A DNA stretch of 64,000 nucleotides from Karstenula rhodostoma CBS 690.94. Its lineage: Eukaryota > Ascomycota > Dothideomycetes > Pleosporales > Didymosphaeriaceae. The notes beneath the pieces were generated by a model. The model ran no database searches. It had not been told where the DNA came from and worked only from the letters and a program-made list of their open reading frames with translations. The stretch spans positions 462,685-526,684 of the forward strand of contig MU001496.1 in NCBI GenBank assembly GCA_010093485.1, read 5' to 3'. Position numbers and translations under genes: made by a program. Positions 1 through 10,664 of this stretch are shown piece after piece (positions within the stretch are counted from its first letter, which is position 1; each line of letters starts with the position of its first letter).

Positions 1-2
1 GC

Positions 3-524
3 GAGAGAACGAATGTGCCCAACCAAGGAAGCCCGCAAACCAACCGGAGACCTGCCGATGTCCCCTCTACTGTCTACTCAGTCACAGAGGCTGCGCCAGC
101 TCCTGTTCGTAGCCGATCGAATTCCGCAAACAAGACTGGGTCGAGGCGCAAGGAACCTGGCAGCCACGAGGGCACGCCACGTTCTGATGCACAACGTTTC
201 ACAGGCGGGACCTCCCAGAACACCACCCCACGTACGAAGCATATCAGCGTTGAGAGCGGAGCCAGCACGACCCCGCGTGCCCCACAAGGGGGACGGTCTC
301 CTGCGACACCTTCAACTGTACGAACTGTACGCCAGCATGGCAGTGGCTCTGCAAAGGGGACACCGGTGATCGGAAAACCAGCACCTGTATCCCCTAGCGC
401 AGCTGCAGTGCGCGCCTCTGACGCCGTTCGAACGTCTCCCAACCTTCGCCGGTCGCCGCCTCTCCGACGCTCACCGCGAGGATCACCTGTGCAAGAGTAT
501 TATTATGACAGGCCGGATCGATGA
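3..524 (+). CDS. 3' end of a disordered Ser/Pro/Arg-rich protein (partial)
   Basis: The frame is already open at the left edge and ends at a TGA at 522-524, so only the C-terminal 173 or so residues are present; the start lies outside the window. The visible part is low complexity, rich in Ser, Pro, Thr and Arg. SP/TP dipeptides are frequent (possible proline-directed phosphorylation sites), and the tail repeats RRSPPLRRSPRGSP before ending YYYDRPDR. No domain or membrane segment can be seen. The coding frame is chosen because it stays open from the edge and has a fungal regulatory-protein-like composition. Two overlapping frames are also open and cannot be fully excluded. Function unknown. 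Confidence 0.5.
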   Translation, partial: ERTNVPNQGSPQTNRRPADVPSTVYSVTEAAPAPVRSRSNSANKTGSRRKEPGSHEGTPRSDAQRFTGGTSQNTTPRTKHISVESGASTTPRAPQGGRSPATPSTVRTVRQHGSGSAKGTPVIGKPAPVSPSAAAVRASDAVRTSPNLRRSPPLRRSPRGSPVQEYYYDRPDR

Positions 525-1594
525 CAATTACAAGGGCGTGGACACGCGGGAAAGATGGATGTGCAGTGGACAATACCTGATGTTGAAGCGCAAATAGTAC
601 TGCGTCCACCAAGCGAATCGCCATCCATTACCACCACGCCCGAGGGTCACTCATACGCAGTCAGACATCCACACGTATAGCATCTCTCATCCTGGACTTA
701 CACGCCTTGTTTCAAAACTTGGATCACGTTGCACCTCGCATAACACCGCCACCGAGCGTTGCCCCTTCCGGAGCAAACTCCCTGTACTATATCGGCGTTT
801 CCAGGCGTATATATTGGACTTTATTTTGGATCTGGACAACTTCTGCCATAGGCGGCTTCGTCCCGTTACAACATTGTTTGGACACAGGGCCATCTTTGCG
901 GCTCCAATTTTGGATTTGGCTAACCTCGAATCATCGTTCATGATACCACTCTGTTGGTCGATTTTACACACGGCGTTTCGGTATATGATTTTGGACCGTT
1001 GCGATACAATGGATTATTTGGACACGTCACAACTTACATGCCCTGGCCTGTCTTGCATGAATCGTCTTTCTCGTACATACACTGCCTTGGTATTGAGTAC
1101 TAACCCGCTTTTCTACATCAGAGCTCTGCTTCCGGGACCATATCTCACGATCTAGCTTCCCAACGTGCTGGATCGTGTACAGCATTTCTCGACATGCCTG
1201 TTTTTGCTGCTTATATTGACTTGTCCTTGTTCCTTTGCATCTTCTTCACGCTCATCACTCTTTAGCACAGGTACTATTCTAACCCATTGGCAGCTCTAGT
1301 TTCACAGCTTGATTCGTATGATCTGACTTGCTTCTTTGACCGCAAGCATGGTGTGGGTATGTTGTGCACACTCGAACACTGCGCCTGTCGAACGTAAATG
1401 TCAGTTTCACGGATATAGAACAGCACCGTTTCATGCTCACAGACAACGTGCTAATCAGCAGTATCGATAGCTGTCCATTGTAGGCGACGCGTGTGCGCCC
1501 CTCACAAAACGTATACTCCACCACAAAATTGCGCTCGGTCTCCAATATCCACATGGTATAATACACATCTGCGCCCACTCCTCAAATGCCCATC
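525..1594. other. Intergenic, no gene recognised
   Basis: About 1.07 kb between two convergent genes. It should hold both 3' UTRs. Short open frames exist on both strands but none has family-like composition. On the + strand TTGGA(C/T) recurs about seven times between 718 and 1022, usually inside T-rich context. No tRNA or transposon signal was seen. Confidence 0.5.
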
Positions 1595-3634
1595 TTACTC
1601 CTCCGCCGCCTGCGACTGTGCCTGCGCCTCCTTCTCCTTTTTCCACCGCGCCGCATTCGCCAACAGCCGCGCCATGTTCGCCGCGCTCTTGTCGTCGGCG
1701 GGGAACACGTAGTCGACGTACTCCTCGAAGCTGTCGTCGTCGAGCTTCCTGCGCTTCTTGACCTTGCGCGGCATCTGCTTCTCGATGCGGGCGCGGTCGT
1801 CGGGCCCGCCGACCTCGTCCTCGAACGACTTCCACGCCGTGAGCAGCGCGACGCGCTCCTCCTTGAGCTCGCGGTCCTTGAGGCGCGAGTGCGCGGCATC
1901 GAAGACGGCGCGAGCGCGCGCGATGGCGGCGGGGGCGGGAGGGGCGTCGTCCTCTGGCGGCGGGGCGTCTGGGTCCGGCACGCTGAGCTCGAACTGCGCC
2001 CACGAGGTCCAGACCTTGACGTGGTCTGTTTTGTCGAGGAGGCGCTTGTACAGGGCGCGGGTGCGGGCGTACTCTGCCTCGGCCTCTTCGAAGTCGATGT
2101 AGGCTTTCCAGAGGAGCTCGGGCATGTCGAGCAGGGGCTCGTCGACGGCGAGCTCGAAGATGGCACGGGCGCGGTCGAGGTCGTCGAGCCCGCGCTCGAG
2201 CTCGGCGAACTTGATCCACGTCGACGTGTTGGCGCCGTTGAACTCGATGTACTTTGCGTACAGGGTGCGGCAGCGGCCGAACTCGAAGAGCTTCATCTCG
2301 AGCTCGATGTAGCCCTTGAAGAGCTTGTCTTTGGGACACATGCCTATTGCCTGGCCGAGGAGCTTGCGCGCTTTTGCGAGCGCGTCCTGCCGCAGCTCAA
2401 AGTGCGCGGCCATGAGCCAGACTTTGGCAAAGGTGAAGCGTTTGTGGGGGAGCAGGCGGAGGCATTCCTGATAGATCTGCCGCGTGCGGTCGACGTCGCG
2501 GGAGACGGTCTCTTCGAAGATGGCGTAGAACAGCCACAGGTAGATGTAGCGCCGCCAGTGGCGCTTCTCCTGCGTGGGCGGGATCTGCGCAATGGCGCGC
2601 TCGTAGACGTCGCGCACGCGGTCCGTGTTGCCCGAGGCTTCTTCGAGCCGCGCAAAGTCGATCCACGCGTCGTAGTTTTTGGGGTTCTCTTTGATCTGCT
2701 CTTCGTAGTGGACGCGGCGCTTGGAGAGGATGACGTCCTCGATGCCGTCGCGGTCGCCGTACTGCTTCTCGAACTGGGTGAATGCCTTGTGGAGGGTTGC
2801 GGCTTTGGAGCGGGGCATGCGGTCAAGGGCGAATTTGTAGATTGCGCGTGCGCGCTCGATTTCCTTTAGTTTGGCCTCGAACCGGGCGTAGGCCATGAAA
2901 AGTTTCTCATCCATGAACTCGTCACCCAGCGTCTCGACGGCGGTGCCGAAGACATCTCGGACGAGGTCGCTTGTTCCATTCTCTTCTTCGAATTTTGCCC
3001 ATTTGATCCAGTTCTTTGGCTCTGGGTGCACGACGGTGAACCGCTCGAAGATGGCTCGTGCCTTTTCGAACTCGCCGTGTCTCTTCTCCAGCTTGATGTA
3101 TGCCGACCACGCCGCCTCCTCGGGTTCCCACTGCATCCAGCGCTCAAACACCGATCTTGCACCCTCAATGTTCCCCAGCGTCTCTTCCATGTAAACATAC
3201 TTGTACCACAGCTTATCCACGCGCGGGAGAATCGTGACGGCGCGATCAAAAACGTTCCTCGCATGGTTGATATTCCTATTCCGCATCTCCGCCTCGCAGT
3301 ACCGTATCCACAGCGCCACACTCGTGCTATCCACATCGAGCGCCCTCTCGAAGATGCTGCGCGCGCGGCGGAATTCCTTCTGCTCGAGCTCCCACTGGGC
3401 ATAGCGCATCCAGTTGTTCATGTTTATGCGGTTGCGGCGGACGTAGTCCTCGAACTCCTTGCGCTTGCGGCCCTGGAACTCGTGCAGCTCCTCCATGTCC
3501 GCGAAGCGCTGCGTTGGCGCCTTGAGCTTCTCATCCTGGCGGTCCACGGCTTCGCGGAGGAGTTGTTCGGCGCTGATTTGGATGGGCGCTGCGGCCTTGT
3601 TTTTGACCCGCGGCGGGCCTCGGGAGGACTCCAT
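1595..3634 (-). CDS. clf1: Pre-mRNA-splicing factor Clf1/Syf3 (crooked neck, HAT-repeat protein)
   Basis: Single-exon gene of 679 aa. Clf1/Syf3 is a scaffold of the Prp19-associated (NineTeen) complex and helps assemble the activated spliceosome in the nucleus. The protein is built almost entirely of HAT (half-a-TPR) repeats, seen as recurring units such as [54 protein letters not shown] and [19 protein letters not shown]. The start [22 protein letters not shown] is typical of the family, as is the basic patch [24 protein letters not shown] near the C-terminus. Length matches fungal orthologues (about 670-690 aa). I chose the ATG at 3634 ([10 protein letters not shown]) over one 18 codons upstream because family conservation begins there. 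It is transcribed divergently from prp31, another spliceosome gene. Confidence 0.95.
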   Translation of the reverse strand: MESSRGPPRVKNKAAAPIQISAEQLLREAVDRQDEKLKAPTQRFADMEELHEFQGRKRKEFEDYVRRNRINMNNWMRYAQWELEQKEFRRARSIFERALDVDSTSVALWIRYCEAEMRNRNINHARNVFDRAVTILPRVDKLWYKYVYMEETLGNIEGARSVFERWMQWEPEEAAWSAYIKLEKRHGEFEKARAIFERFTVVHPEPKNWIKWAKFEEENGTSDLVRDVFGTAVETLGDEFMDEKLFMAYARFEAKLKEIERARAIYKFALDRMPRSKAATLHKAFTQFEKQYGDRDGIEDVILSKRRVHYEEQIKENPKNYDAWIDFARLEEASGNTDRVRDVYERAIAQIPPTQEKRHWRRYIYLWLFYAIFEETVSRDVDRTRQIYQECLRLLPHKRFTFAKVWLMAAHFELRQDALAKARKLLGQAIGMCPKDKLFKGYIELEMKLFEFGRCRTLYAKYIEFNGANTSTWIKFAELERGLDDLDRARAIFELAVDEPLLDMPELLWKAYIDFEEAEAEYARTRALYKRLLDKTDHVKVWTSWAQFELSVPDPDAPPPEDDAPPAPAAIARARAVFDAAHSRLKDRELKEERVALLTAWKSFEDEVGGPDDRARIEKQMPRKVKKRRKLDDDSFEEYVDYVFPADDKSAANMARLLANAARWKKEKEAQAQSQAAEE

Positions 3635-4038
3635 GATGGATGGCGTTGGGGGTAGGTGTGGGGATGGGAGGGTTGGAGTCGGAAACACGCGTTGCCGTCG
3701 ACGCGCTCGTGGCGCTGCGAAGTCAGTGGAGTGATGGGCGTGGGAGCTGGGGCGCGAAATTCACTGGGCTGGGCGGTGTCGCGCGGCAGAATGGCGACGC
3801 TAAGAATGTAGCCCTGTGCGTCACCTCGGTCGCAACTTCTCTTTTCTCCATCACCAAATAACTTTTACTTCTGCGGCCACACCGCGCTAGAGGTACGTTA
3901 TTGCTGCAGCTCTGCGCCACCACCACTCAACCACTGTTTACTAGGAGGGTTTCTCCGGCCGGTGTCATCTTTGCGACGTATAGACAGCAGGCGTGCCACC
4001 ACTCATTTCACGATTGACGGAAGAAGTGTTGCGCAAAT
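3635..4038. promoter_or_regulatory. Shared divergent promoter of clf1 and prp31
   Basis: 404 bp separate the start codons of two divergently transcribed spliceosome genes, so both promoters must lie here or overlap. No obvious TATA box was found. The segment is moderately GC-rich and has no convincing ORF. Co-regulation is inference from arrangement only. Confidence 0.55.
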
Positions 4039-5754
4039 ATGGCGACCTTGGAGCAGGAGCTTCTCGCGGATTTCGCCGACGTGGGGTCCGATGAAGAGCA
4101 GGTGGATATGGGAGGAGGCTTCGGAGACGACCTGGCCGACCTTGAGAACGACTTTGGTGGCGGCGCATCGGCCGACGAAGATGGAGACGAGGACATGGCA
4201 GACGAGGAAGCCGAGTACGCGTCGAAGCAGAAGAAACAAAAAGGGCCAGCGGATATCCGAGGTGCTGCGAATCTGATTGCGAAACTGAAGCCCATCCTAG
4301 AGCAGATCGAGGCGGTCAAAGACAAGATGGAGGAAGTCATGGACGGAGAGTCGATCGAAGATAATCCCGAGTACCAGCTCCTCAAGGACGCGAACGAGAA
4401 CTCGACCCAGATTGACGACGAGATCATGCTTGTGCACAAGTTCATCCGTGATCACTACTCGCTGCGGTTCCCGTACCTCGAAGAACTCATTAAGAACCCC
4501 GTCGACTACGCGAAGACTGTTGCCATCATCAAGAACGGTCCTCTGGACAACATCAAAGAGATTGCTCAAAGCACAGACAATTTGGTTGGAGTGCCTTTGA
4601 GAAGCATCCTGGAGGGCCCTCAACTGATGGTCGTTACTGTCGAAGCTTCACGAGCAGCAGGCCGAGAACTCAACGACGCCGAGCTTCAAGCCATCTTGGA
4701 CGCTTGCATGATGCTTCTGCATCTCGACAAAGCCAAAGGCATCCTTACCGAATACGTGCAATCCCGCATGGCTGCCTTCGCCCCCAACCTCACCATCCTA
4801 ATCGGCTCTCTGACCGCTGCTCAACTTATCAACTACGCTGGCGGTCTTGCAGGCCTCGCCAAAACCCCAGCCTGCAACATTCCCCCGTTAGGCTCCAACA
4901 AAGCCACCGGCCTCGGCTTCGCAACCAACGTCGGCATCCGCCACCAAGGCTTCCTCTACCACAGCCCCCTGCTCCAAACCGTCCGCCAAGACCTTAAGAA
5001 ACAAGCCATGCGCATCGTCTCGGGGAAGCTCATACTCGCCGCCCGTGTAGACATGGTACATCAATCCCCCGACGGTTCCACCGGACAGGATCTCAAAAAT
5101 GAATGCGAGCGCCGCCTCGACAAGCTCACTGAGCCACCCAAGAACCAGGGTGTAAGAGCGCTCCCCGCGCCTGATGACAAGCCTTCCCGTAAGCGCGGTG
5201 GGCGTCGCGCGAGGAAGGCAAAGGAAGCCACCGCCATGACGGAGATCCGCAAAGCGCAGAACCGCATGGCGTTCGGCAAGGAAGAGAAGGAGGTCGGGTA
5301 CGGCGCGGGCGACTCCACGCGCGGCATGGGCATGATTGGCGCGACGGACACAGGCCGCCTCCGCGCGCACCAGATCGACCCGAAGACACGCGCCAAACTC
5401 TCCAAGAAGAACCCCGGCTGGGGCGGCGACACTTCGCTCAACGGCGCAAACACCTCGCTCAGGGGCTTCGGCGCCGGCGGTACCGCAACCAGCCTGCGCG
5501 CTTCTGGTCTGCGGACAGGCGGTGTGGGGCTTTCCGGTGCGGGAACCAGCTCTATTGCATTTACGCCTGTGCAGGGGCTTGAGCTTGTGGATCCGAAGAT
5601 CAGGGAGGAGATGAATCGGAAGCAGAAAGCGGAAGAGGACAGGTGGTTCAAGGGCGGGACGTTCACGCAGTTGAATGGAACGAGCACCGCAAAGGTGGAT
5701 AGCGGGGGGTTCAAGGTTCCTGCGCTGCCGGTGAAGAAACCAAAGCAGGGATAG
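4039..5754 (+). CDS. prp31: U4/U6 snRNP protein Prp31
   Basis: Single exon, 571 aa. Prp31 binds the U4 snRNA 5' stem-loop together with Snu13/15.5K and is needed to form the U4/U6.U5 tri-snRNP. After an acidic N-terminus (about residues 1-65) comes the NOSIC/Nop region. The Nop core is clearly visible: GGLAGLAKTPACNIPPLGSNK, then HQGFLYHSPLLQ and the basic tail of the domain. The C-terminal Prp31-specific part contains KPSRKRGGRRARKAKEATAMTE and the NRMAFGKEEKEVGYG stretch, both typical of the family. Length is slightly above the human protein (499 aa) but usual for filamentous fungi. The ATG lies just after GCGCAAAT at 4039 and nothing suggests an earlier start. Confidence 0.95.
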   Translation: MATLEQELLADFADVGSDEEQVDMGGGFGDDLADLENDFGGGASADEDGDEDMADEEAEYASKQKKQKGPADIRGAANLIAKLKPILEQIEAVKDKMEEVMDGESIEDNPEYQLLKDANENSTQIDDEIMLVHKFIRDHYSLRFPYLEELIKNPVDYAKTVAIIKNGPLDNIKEIAQSTDNLVGVPLRSILEGPQLMVVTVEASRAAGRELNDAELQAILDACMMLLHLDKAKGILTEYVQSRMAAFAPNLTILIGSLTAAQLINYAGGLAGLAKTPACNIPPLGSNKATGLGFATNVGIRHQGFLYHSPLLQTVRQDLKKQAMRIVSGKLILAARVDMVHQSPDGSTGQDLKNECERRLDKLTEPPKNQGVRALPAPDDKPSRKRGGRRARKAKEATAMTEIRKAQNRMAFGKEEKEVGYGAGDSTRGMGMIGATDTGRLRAHQIDPKTRAKLSKKNPGWGGDTSLNGANTSLRGFGAGGTATSLRASGLRTGGVGLSGAGTSSIAFTPVQGLELVDPKIREEMNRKQKAEEDRWFKGGTFTQLNGTSTAKVDSGGFKVPALPVKKPKQG

Positions 5755-6389
5755 GAGAGGTTATTGTACGAATTAGGGGGCATTCATGGCGCTTGGGTGT
5801 AACAGCGATTGCATTGGGCGGCGTTAGTGGGACGGACGGGAATGGAGGGCCTTGTTACCTCGGTGAGTTTTTTTAGGTGGCTTTTAGCCAGATAGCAAGC
5901 GACATGTTTCCTTAAATATCAGAGAAATGTTATGTTCACGTATGCGCACGAATTTGTACACATATTCCACTATATTCAGATCAAGCGTACTTAATGTAGT
6001 CCAGAGCGTCATTATCGGCCCAAAGGCTGTGCTAGATAGAGCTGATCGCATCCTTCTTTACGCTATGCACAAACTTCCTAATTAGGCAATTCAAGAGTAC
6101 TATCAAGTGTGGTAGTGAAAGTGAAGGCCCAAAGGCTGTGTCAGGCATCCTTCTGCAAGGCACAGACTAACTTCCTAATCGGGTAGTTGGCAAGTACTGT
6201 CGTTCGCAGCAGTGAAAATGAACGCTGAAGGCCAATGGATCGATAGTGAAAGCTACGCCTAGTCAAGTCTAGCACGTTGCCGGAAATCTTGGCACACTGT
6301 TCGCACGCAGCGAAATTCGCGACGACTCCAACACGCCCAAACTGCGCAGCCCCACCACAACGAATCTCCCCCTCTCGACGCCCGACAAC
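5755..6389. other. Intergenic between prp31 and eIF3h
   Basis: 635 bp holding the prp31 3' UTR and the eIF3h promoter. The only structure seen is an imperfect direct duplication at 6017-6235 (separate entry). No ORF of interest. Confidence 0.5.
6017..6235. repeat. Imperfect tandem duplication, unit about 105-110 bp
   Basis: Two copies in direct orientation begin GGCCCAAAGGCTGTG at 6017 and 6126. Both share, in order, GCATCCTTCT, ACTTCCTAAT, a CAAGTACT/AGAGTACT block and AGTGAAAATGAA/AGTGAAAGTGAA, and the second ends in GAAGGCC. Copies differ by substitutions and small indels, so the duplication is not recent. It lies 155-370 bp upstream of the eIF3h start codon and could duplicate promoter elements. 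Confidence 0.7.
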
Positions 6390-7613
6390 ATGGCCGACGC
6401 TCTGAAGGACTCGCCCATCAAGGCGGTGCAGGTCGAAGCCCTGGTATGCCGCCCGCGCACCCTCTGCCGCAGCCCCACCAGCCCCTCTGACTTTCGCAGG
6501 TTGTGATGAAGCTTATCAACCATGCCGCCAAAACCTTCCCCACCGTCGCGACCGGCTCGCTCGTGGGCATGGAGTCGCTCGACCAGCCTGGCCTGCTCGA
6601 GGTCACGTCATGCTTTCCCTTCCCCAACGTCGATGTCCCCGCCAGCGATGACCACCGCGACAACCACCACAACAACAACCACAAGGACCTCGCTGCGGCA
6701 GCACCCCGCGCCAAGGCGAACCTCGCCTACCAGAACGAGATGATCAAGTTCTTGCGGGAGGTCAACGTTGACGCGAACAACATCGGCTGGTACACGAGCA
6801 CGAGCATGGGCAACTTCATCAACCTGAACACCATTGAAAACCAGTTCTTCTACCAGAAAGACCCCAACGAGAAGGCGATCGCCTTGGTGCACGATGTGAG
6901 CAGGAGTTCGCAGGGCAGTTTGAGCCTGCGAGCTTACAGGCTCTCGCCCGCTTTTGTTGCGGCCTACAAGGAGGGCAAATTCACCACCGACAAGTATGAA
7001 AAATCTCCCTTGTTCGCGAGGTCAAGCTAACAACTGCAGCCTGCAAAAGAGCGGCCTCCGATACCATGACATCCTCATCGAGATCCCCGTCACCATCCAC
7101 AACTCCCACCTCCTCACCTCGCTCCTCCATCAGCTCCCCTCAGACGCCCCCAAAGAAGAGCTCTCCTTCCCGCCCAACCTTGCCGCCCTCCTGCAAGACC
7201 CCAATACCCCCGAACCGCCCTTCTTCCCCAACTACGACTCCCTCGACCTCGCCATCGACCCCTTCCTCGAGAAGACGTGCGACCTCCTCCTCGAGAGCAT
7301 CGAGAACCACCACACGGAGCTCAACAACCACCAGTACTACCAGCGCTCGCTTGCGCGCGAGCAAGCAAAGATCACAGCGTGGCAGCAGAAGCGCAAAGCC
7401 GAGAACGCGGCCAGGACGGCATCCAAGCAGCCGCTGCTCCCAGAGGACGAGTGGCAGAGGCTGTTCAAGCTGCCGCAGGAGCCCAGCAGGCTCGAGACGC
7501 TGCTCAACTCACGGCAGGTCGAGCAGTACGCCCGGCAGGTCGATGGCTTCACGGCGGGCGTCACCACCAAGATGTTTGCGGTTAAGAACAACCTGCTGCC
7601 CGGGGAGTCATAG
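6390..7613 (+). CDS. Translation initiation factor eIF3 subunit H (MPN domain)
   Basis: Three exons, 6390-6443, 6500-6993 and 7040-7613, give 373 aa. eIF3h is a cytoplasmic subunit of the eIF3 scaffold that helps recruit mRNA to the 40S subunit. The N-terminus [20 protein letters not shown] is diagnostic, followed by an MPN domain with [24 protein letters not shown]. The metal-binding JAMM signature is absent, as expected for the non-catalytic eIF3h MPN domain. A His/Asn-rich insert ([12 protein letters not shown]) sits in the MPN domain, and [21 protein letters not shown] follows. Intron 1 (56 nt, GTATGC..CAG) and intron 2 (46 nt, GTATGA..CAG) restore a continuous frame; the second splice joins FTTD to [18 protein letters not shown]. 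The subunit is absent from S. cerevisiae but usual in filamentous ascomycetes. Confidence 0.93.
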
Positions 7614-8011
7614 AGGGTTATTTGGCGCGATGTGATGTGATGAGATGATAATGCTTTCTTCGTCATGGCATGGGACCGGCGTTGGGGGTGGTCTGGGTTT
7701 CTGCCAAAATCTGCTGAACTGAACGATTGGGACGGCCCATATAGACGGCGCGAGCTACGGGCTCTTGAATGAATCAATCATGGCACTTGTCTGAAAGCTG
7801 CGAACGCGGGGTCCGTGAGCTCGGCACGCACATGAATTAGTGTGAGCACTTTGCGGGCCAAGTCATGTTATCTGCCACAAAGCTGCGAATTGACACTTAG
7901 ACGCTAGAATTGCGAGACGTAGGAAGAATGCCAATGCACAGCCTGGGCTCCTGATCACAAGTGTGTGACTTCCTTCCAGCCCACGCCTCCCGCCCCGATC
8001 CATCCCCCTCC
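7614..8011. other. Intergenic, convergent 3' ends
   Basis: 398 bp between the convergent eIF3h and carboxylesterase genes. A GTGATGA/CTGA pair in the eIF3h 3' flank was looked at as a snoRNA and not accepted. Nothing else was seen. Confidence 0.5.
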
Positions 8012-10010
8012 CTACGTCGGCACCTCCCCCACCATCCCTTTCCAAAACTCACATCTTTGCCCCCGTCCCCCTTCCCAGTCCCACGCCCCCACAACCCCAA
8101 ACGCATTCTCCACCCCCGGCTCCTCAAACTGCGTCACCTGCACCCCAAACTGCGTCGTCGCCGTATACGCCGTGCCTCCTGTCGTATTCAAATTGAGCAT
8201 CTGCGCACCCTTCCCCGGTACCCACCTCGGCCAGGCCTCCAGTCCCAGTTCACTTGCTACAGAGGGGTTCGTCCGCGTGACGAAGTTCCCCCATATTTTG
8301 CGGAAGGCTCGGGAAAACGAGGGAGACTGCTGGCGCTGGTTGGGGCCGAAGTAGGCGTAGACGTCTTCGAGGTGGGCGGCGAAGGGGACCGAGTATTGGT
8401 AGTGGAAGCTGGGGAGGGAGGAGCGGGTGTAGGACGTGGAGAGCCAGTACGAGGAGCAGATGAAGGTTGCTTCGCCGACGATGGCCTTTGCAATCGAAGT
8501 AGGTATCAGCAAGATGCAGCTTTGTAGTAGGGCGGGGAGTGCTGCGGGGGAAGACGTACATTTGCGCGCTGGAGGTGCCCCGTGGCAACTTGGCTCATGT
8601 TTGTGTTCGTCGCGCCGGTGAGTCCGTTCGTTGCGAATTTCACCGCGCTCGGGTTGTCTGAGGCGTCGGTGTTGGGATATATGGCGAGCACTTTGTCCAT
8701 GTCCTGCTCACTGAAGAAGGGGTATTTGAGCCGCAGCCACGCTTTCAGACCGTCGAGCGTGCTGATTTCGTCTTGTGGGACGAACAGCGCGCCTTCGTTG
8801 GCGTTGGTGCCGACGAGGATCGCGCGCCCGTTTACCTTTTTCTTGAACAGTGTCTCGCTGGGAAGCCCCGTGATGAAAGTGCCATCTGTCACGGGGTCGA
8901 ATGCCCACGTACGGTACACCTTCCCCGAAGTCGTCACGTTGAAGTTCGCGAGCTGCAGCGTCGCTGCATCTTTGCCGCGGAGACAGTCTAGGACGGGCCC
9001 TGACGACCCACACCCAGCCTGCGCAGCAAAGGCGTAGTACCTCTTGGTCGGTACCTCGCCGTCGTAGGTGTGCTGGCCCGGGAGGTACGGCGATGCCGCG
9101 ATGCTCTGGAACTTCGACTTCAATGTCGGCGCAAGACTAAGATGCAGCACCGCGCCCGCACCCGCAGACTCACCGGACACAGTAATCCTATTCTTGTCAC
9201 CTCCGAATATATAGATGTGCTTCTCGATCCACTCTAGGGCGAAGGCGATATCGAGGAGACCAGCGTTGGGCACGCCCTTGGCCTTGACTTCGCTGGAGGA
9301 GAGAAACCCGAACGGGCCAAGCTGGAAAATACTATATCAGTGACTCGCTCCTCACACGGGACACACCTTGCGTACTCTGTACTGGATCGAGACGCCGATG
9401 AAAGCGTTGTCGTTGTCGTTGATCATGGCACTCATGTCTGTCCGTCCATCGCCCCAGCCGTACCCGCCGCCGTGGATCCACATCAATACGGGGAGCTTCT
9501 TCGCGCGCGAACCAGACGGCGCGTACACGTTTAGGAACAAGCAGTCTTCATCGCCTGGTGGCAATCAGCGGAATGATACCTACACAAAGATGTTCTGTGT
9601 CATGCTCACCTTCCGGCATCGGCGGCGCGCCAGCGATAACAGGATACGACTGGAAGCAGACGGAGCCGTACTCGGTGGCATCCTGCACTTTTCGATTCGT
9701 TGCTGGTGTCTGCGGCCGTTTCCAGCGGAGCGCAGCGCGCGGCGGCTCAGCGAAGCGGATTCTGGAGGTGTAAGCTACCAGTATATGTCCGAGCTGCTGG
9801 TGAGTCTTCTACGCACCCTAACCAGACATTGAGGTCTGTGGTGGCGTCGTGGTATCCTTTGTACAGAGCATAGTCCAGGTCAACGACATGCTCCTGCGCG
9901 GCTAGAGACCTCTGGGATTCAGCCGTACGCTCGATATCGCTCAGCTCAACAGCTGTGGCACCGAGGAGTGTCGCAGTGAGCGAGGATATCAAGACGAGCG
10001 AGTGCCACAT
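8012..10010 (-). CDS. Secreted type-B carboxylesterase/lipase
   Basis: Five exons on the minus strand: 9817-10010, 9610-9761, 9367-9554, 8560-9321 and 8012-8485; 589 aa. An alpha/beta-hydrolase that should cleave carboxylic esters outside the cell; substrate not predictable. The start MWHSLVLISSLTATLLGATA is a clear signal peptide, so I prefer it to an ATG 15 codons upstream. Catalytic elements are all present: oxyanion motif HGGGYGWG, nucleophile elbow GESAGAG, acid in GTNANEGA and a His in AAHLEDVYAYFG. After splicing, NVWLG continues into IRFAEPPRAALRWKRPQ, the family's standard opening, which fixes the first acceptor at CTCCAG rather than the nearer TAG. Introns are 55, 55, 45 and 74 nt; the last has an AAG acceptor. 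Confidence 0.9.
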
Positions 10011-10664
10011 TGTGTTCGACAGATGGGAGCAGCTGATATCGGGATCGCACCGCAAGTTCCTTACCTCTACACATATACATGTCGCAGATTAACGTTAAGA
10101 TGTGGCGCTTGCCTTACGGCCGCAAATGGAACACAATTCACATCGCGCGCGTGTTGGTTCTGACTGAATCCGTCCCTCTAGACCGCCACGATACGAAGGA
10201 GTCAATTGGCCAGATCACGTAGCGTAAGTATACTCGCCGGCACGGCTCAGACAACATCTGCAATATTGCGCGCCGCGTCTTCGTATAGCCCACTTTCGAG
10301 GGCTCGCCTGAGGTTCAAGCTTTCGTTAGCATGGCCGCGTTCAGGTGCAAGGATCGTTCGGGGTCCGATGGAGACGCCGAGGAAGACTGTAGCGGGAAGG
10401 CGATACGAGAGGTGAGAGGTGCCGAGACGTGTTTTCGCTATCCGGTGGGCATGTTCAGGTATACGACGTCCTTGGGGAAGACCTGTAGATGTGGCGTAGA
10501 TGGGTATAATCCTCTAGTCGAACTTCCGCCGCCACGTGGCGTCCACCCACATTCAACATCAGTCCAACACCAAGCACCGAGCAAAGTATGTGGGATGTAA
10601 TCATATTGACATAGAATAAAGGTGTTCGGAAGAGCAGCAATCCGTTAGTCGGGTTCTACGCGTT
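10011..10664. other. Intergenic between carboxylesterase and TilS-like gene
   Basis: 654 bp that should hold the esterase promoter and the 3' end of the next minus-strand gene. Short ORFs on both strands show no family-like composition. No repeat or RNA gene seen. Confidence 0.5.

Noticed and set aside
7636..7720. C/D snoRNA in the eIF3h 3' flank (GTGATGA followed by CTGA)
   Set aside because: No complementary terminal stem around the boxes, and the sequence before CTGA does not match an rRNA segment I recognise.
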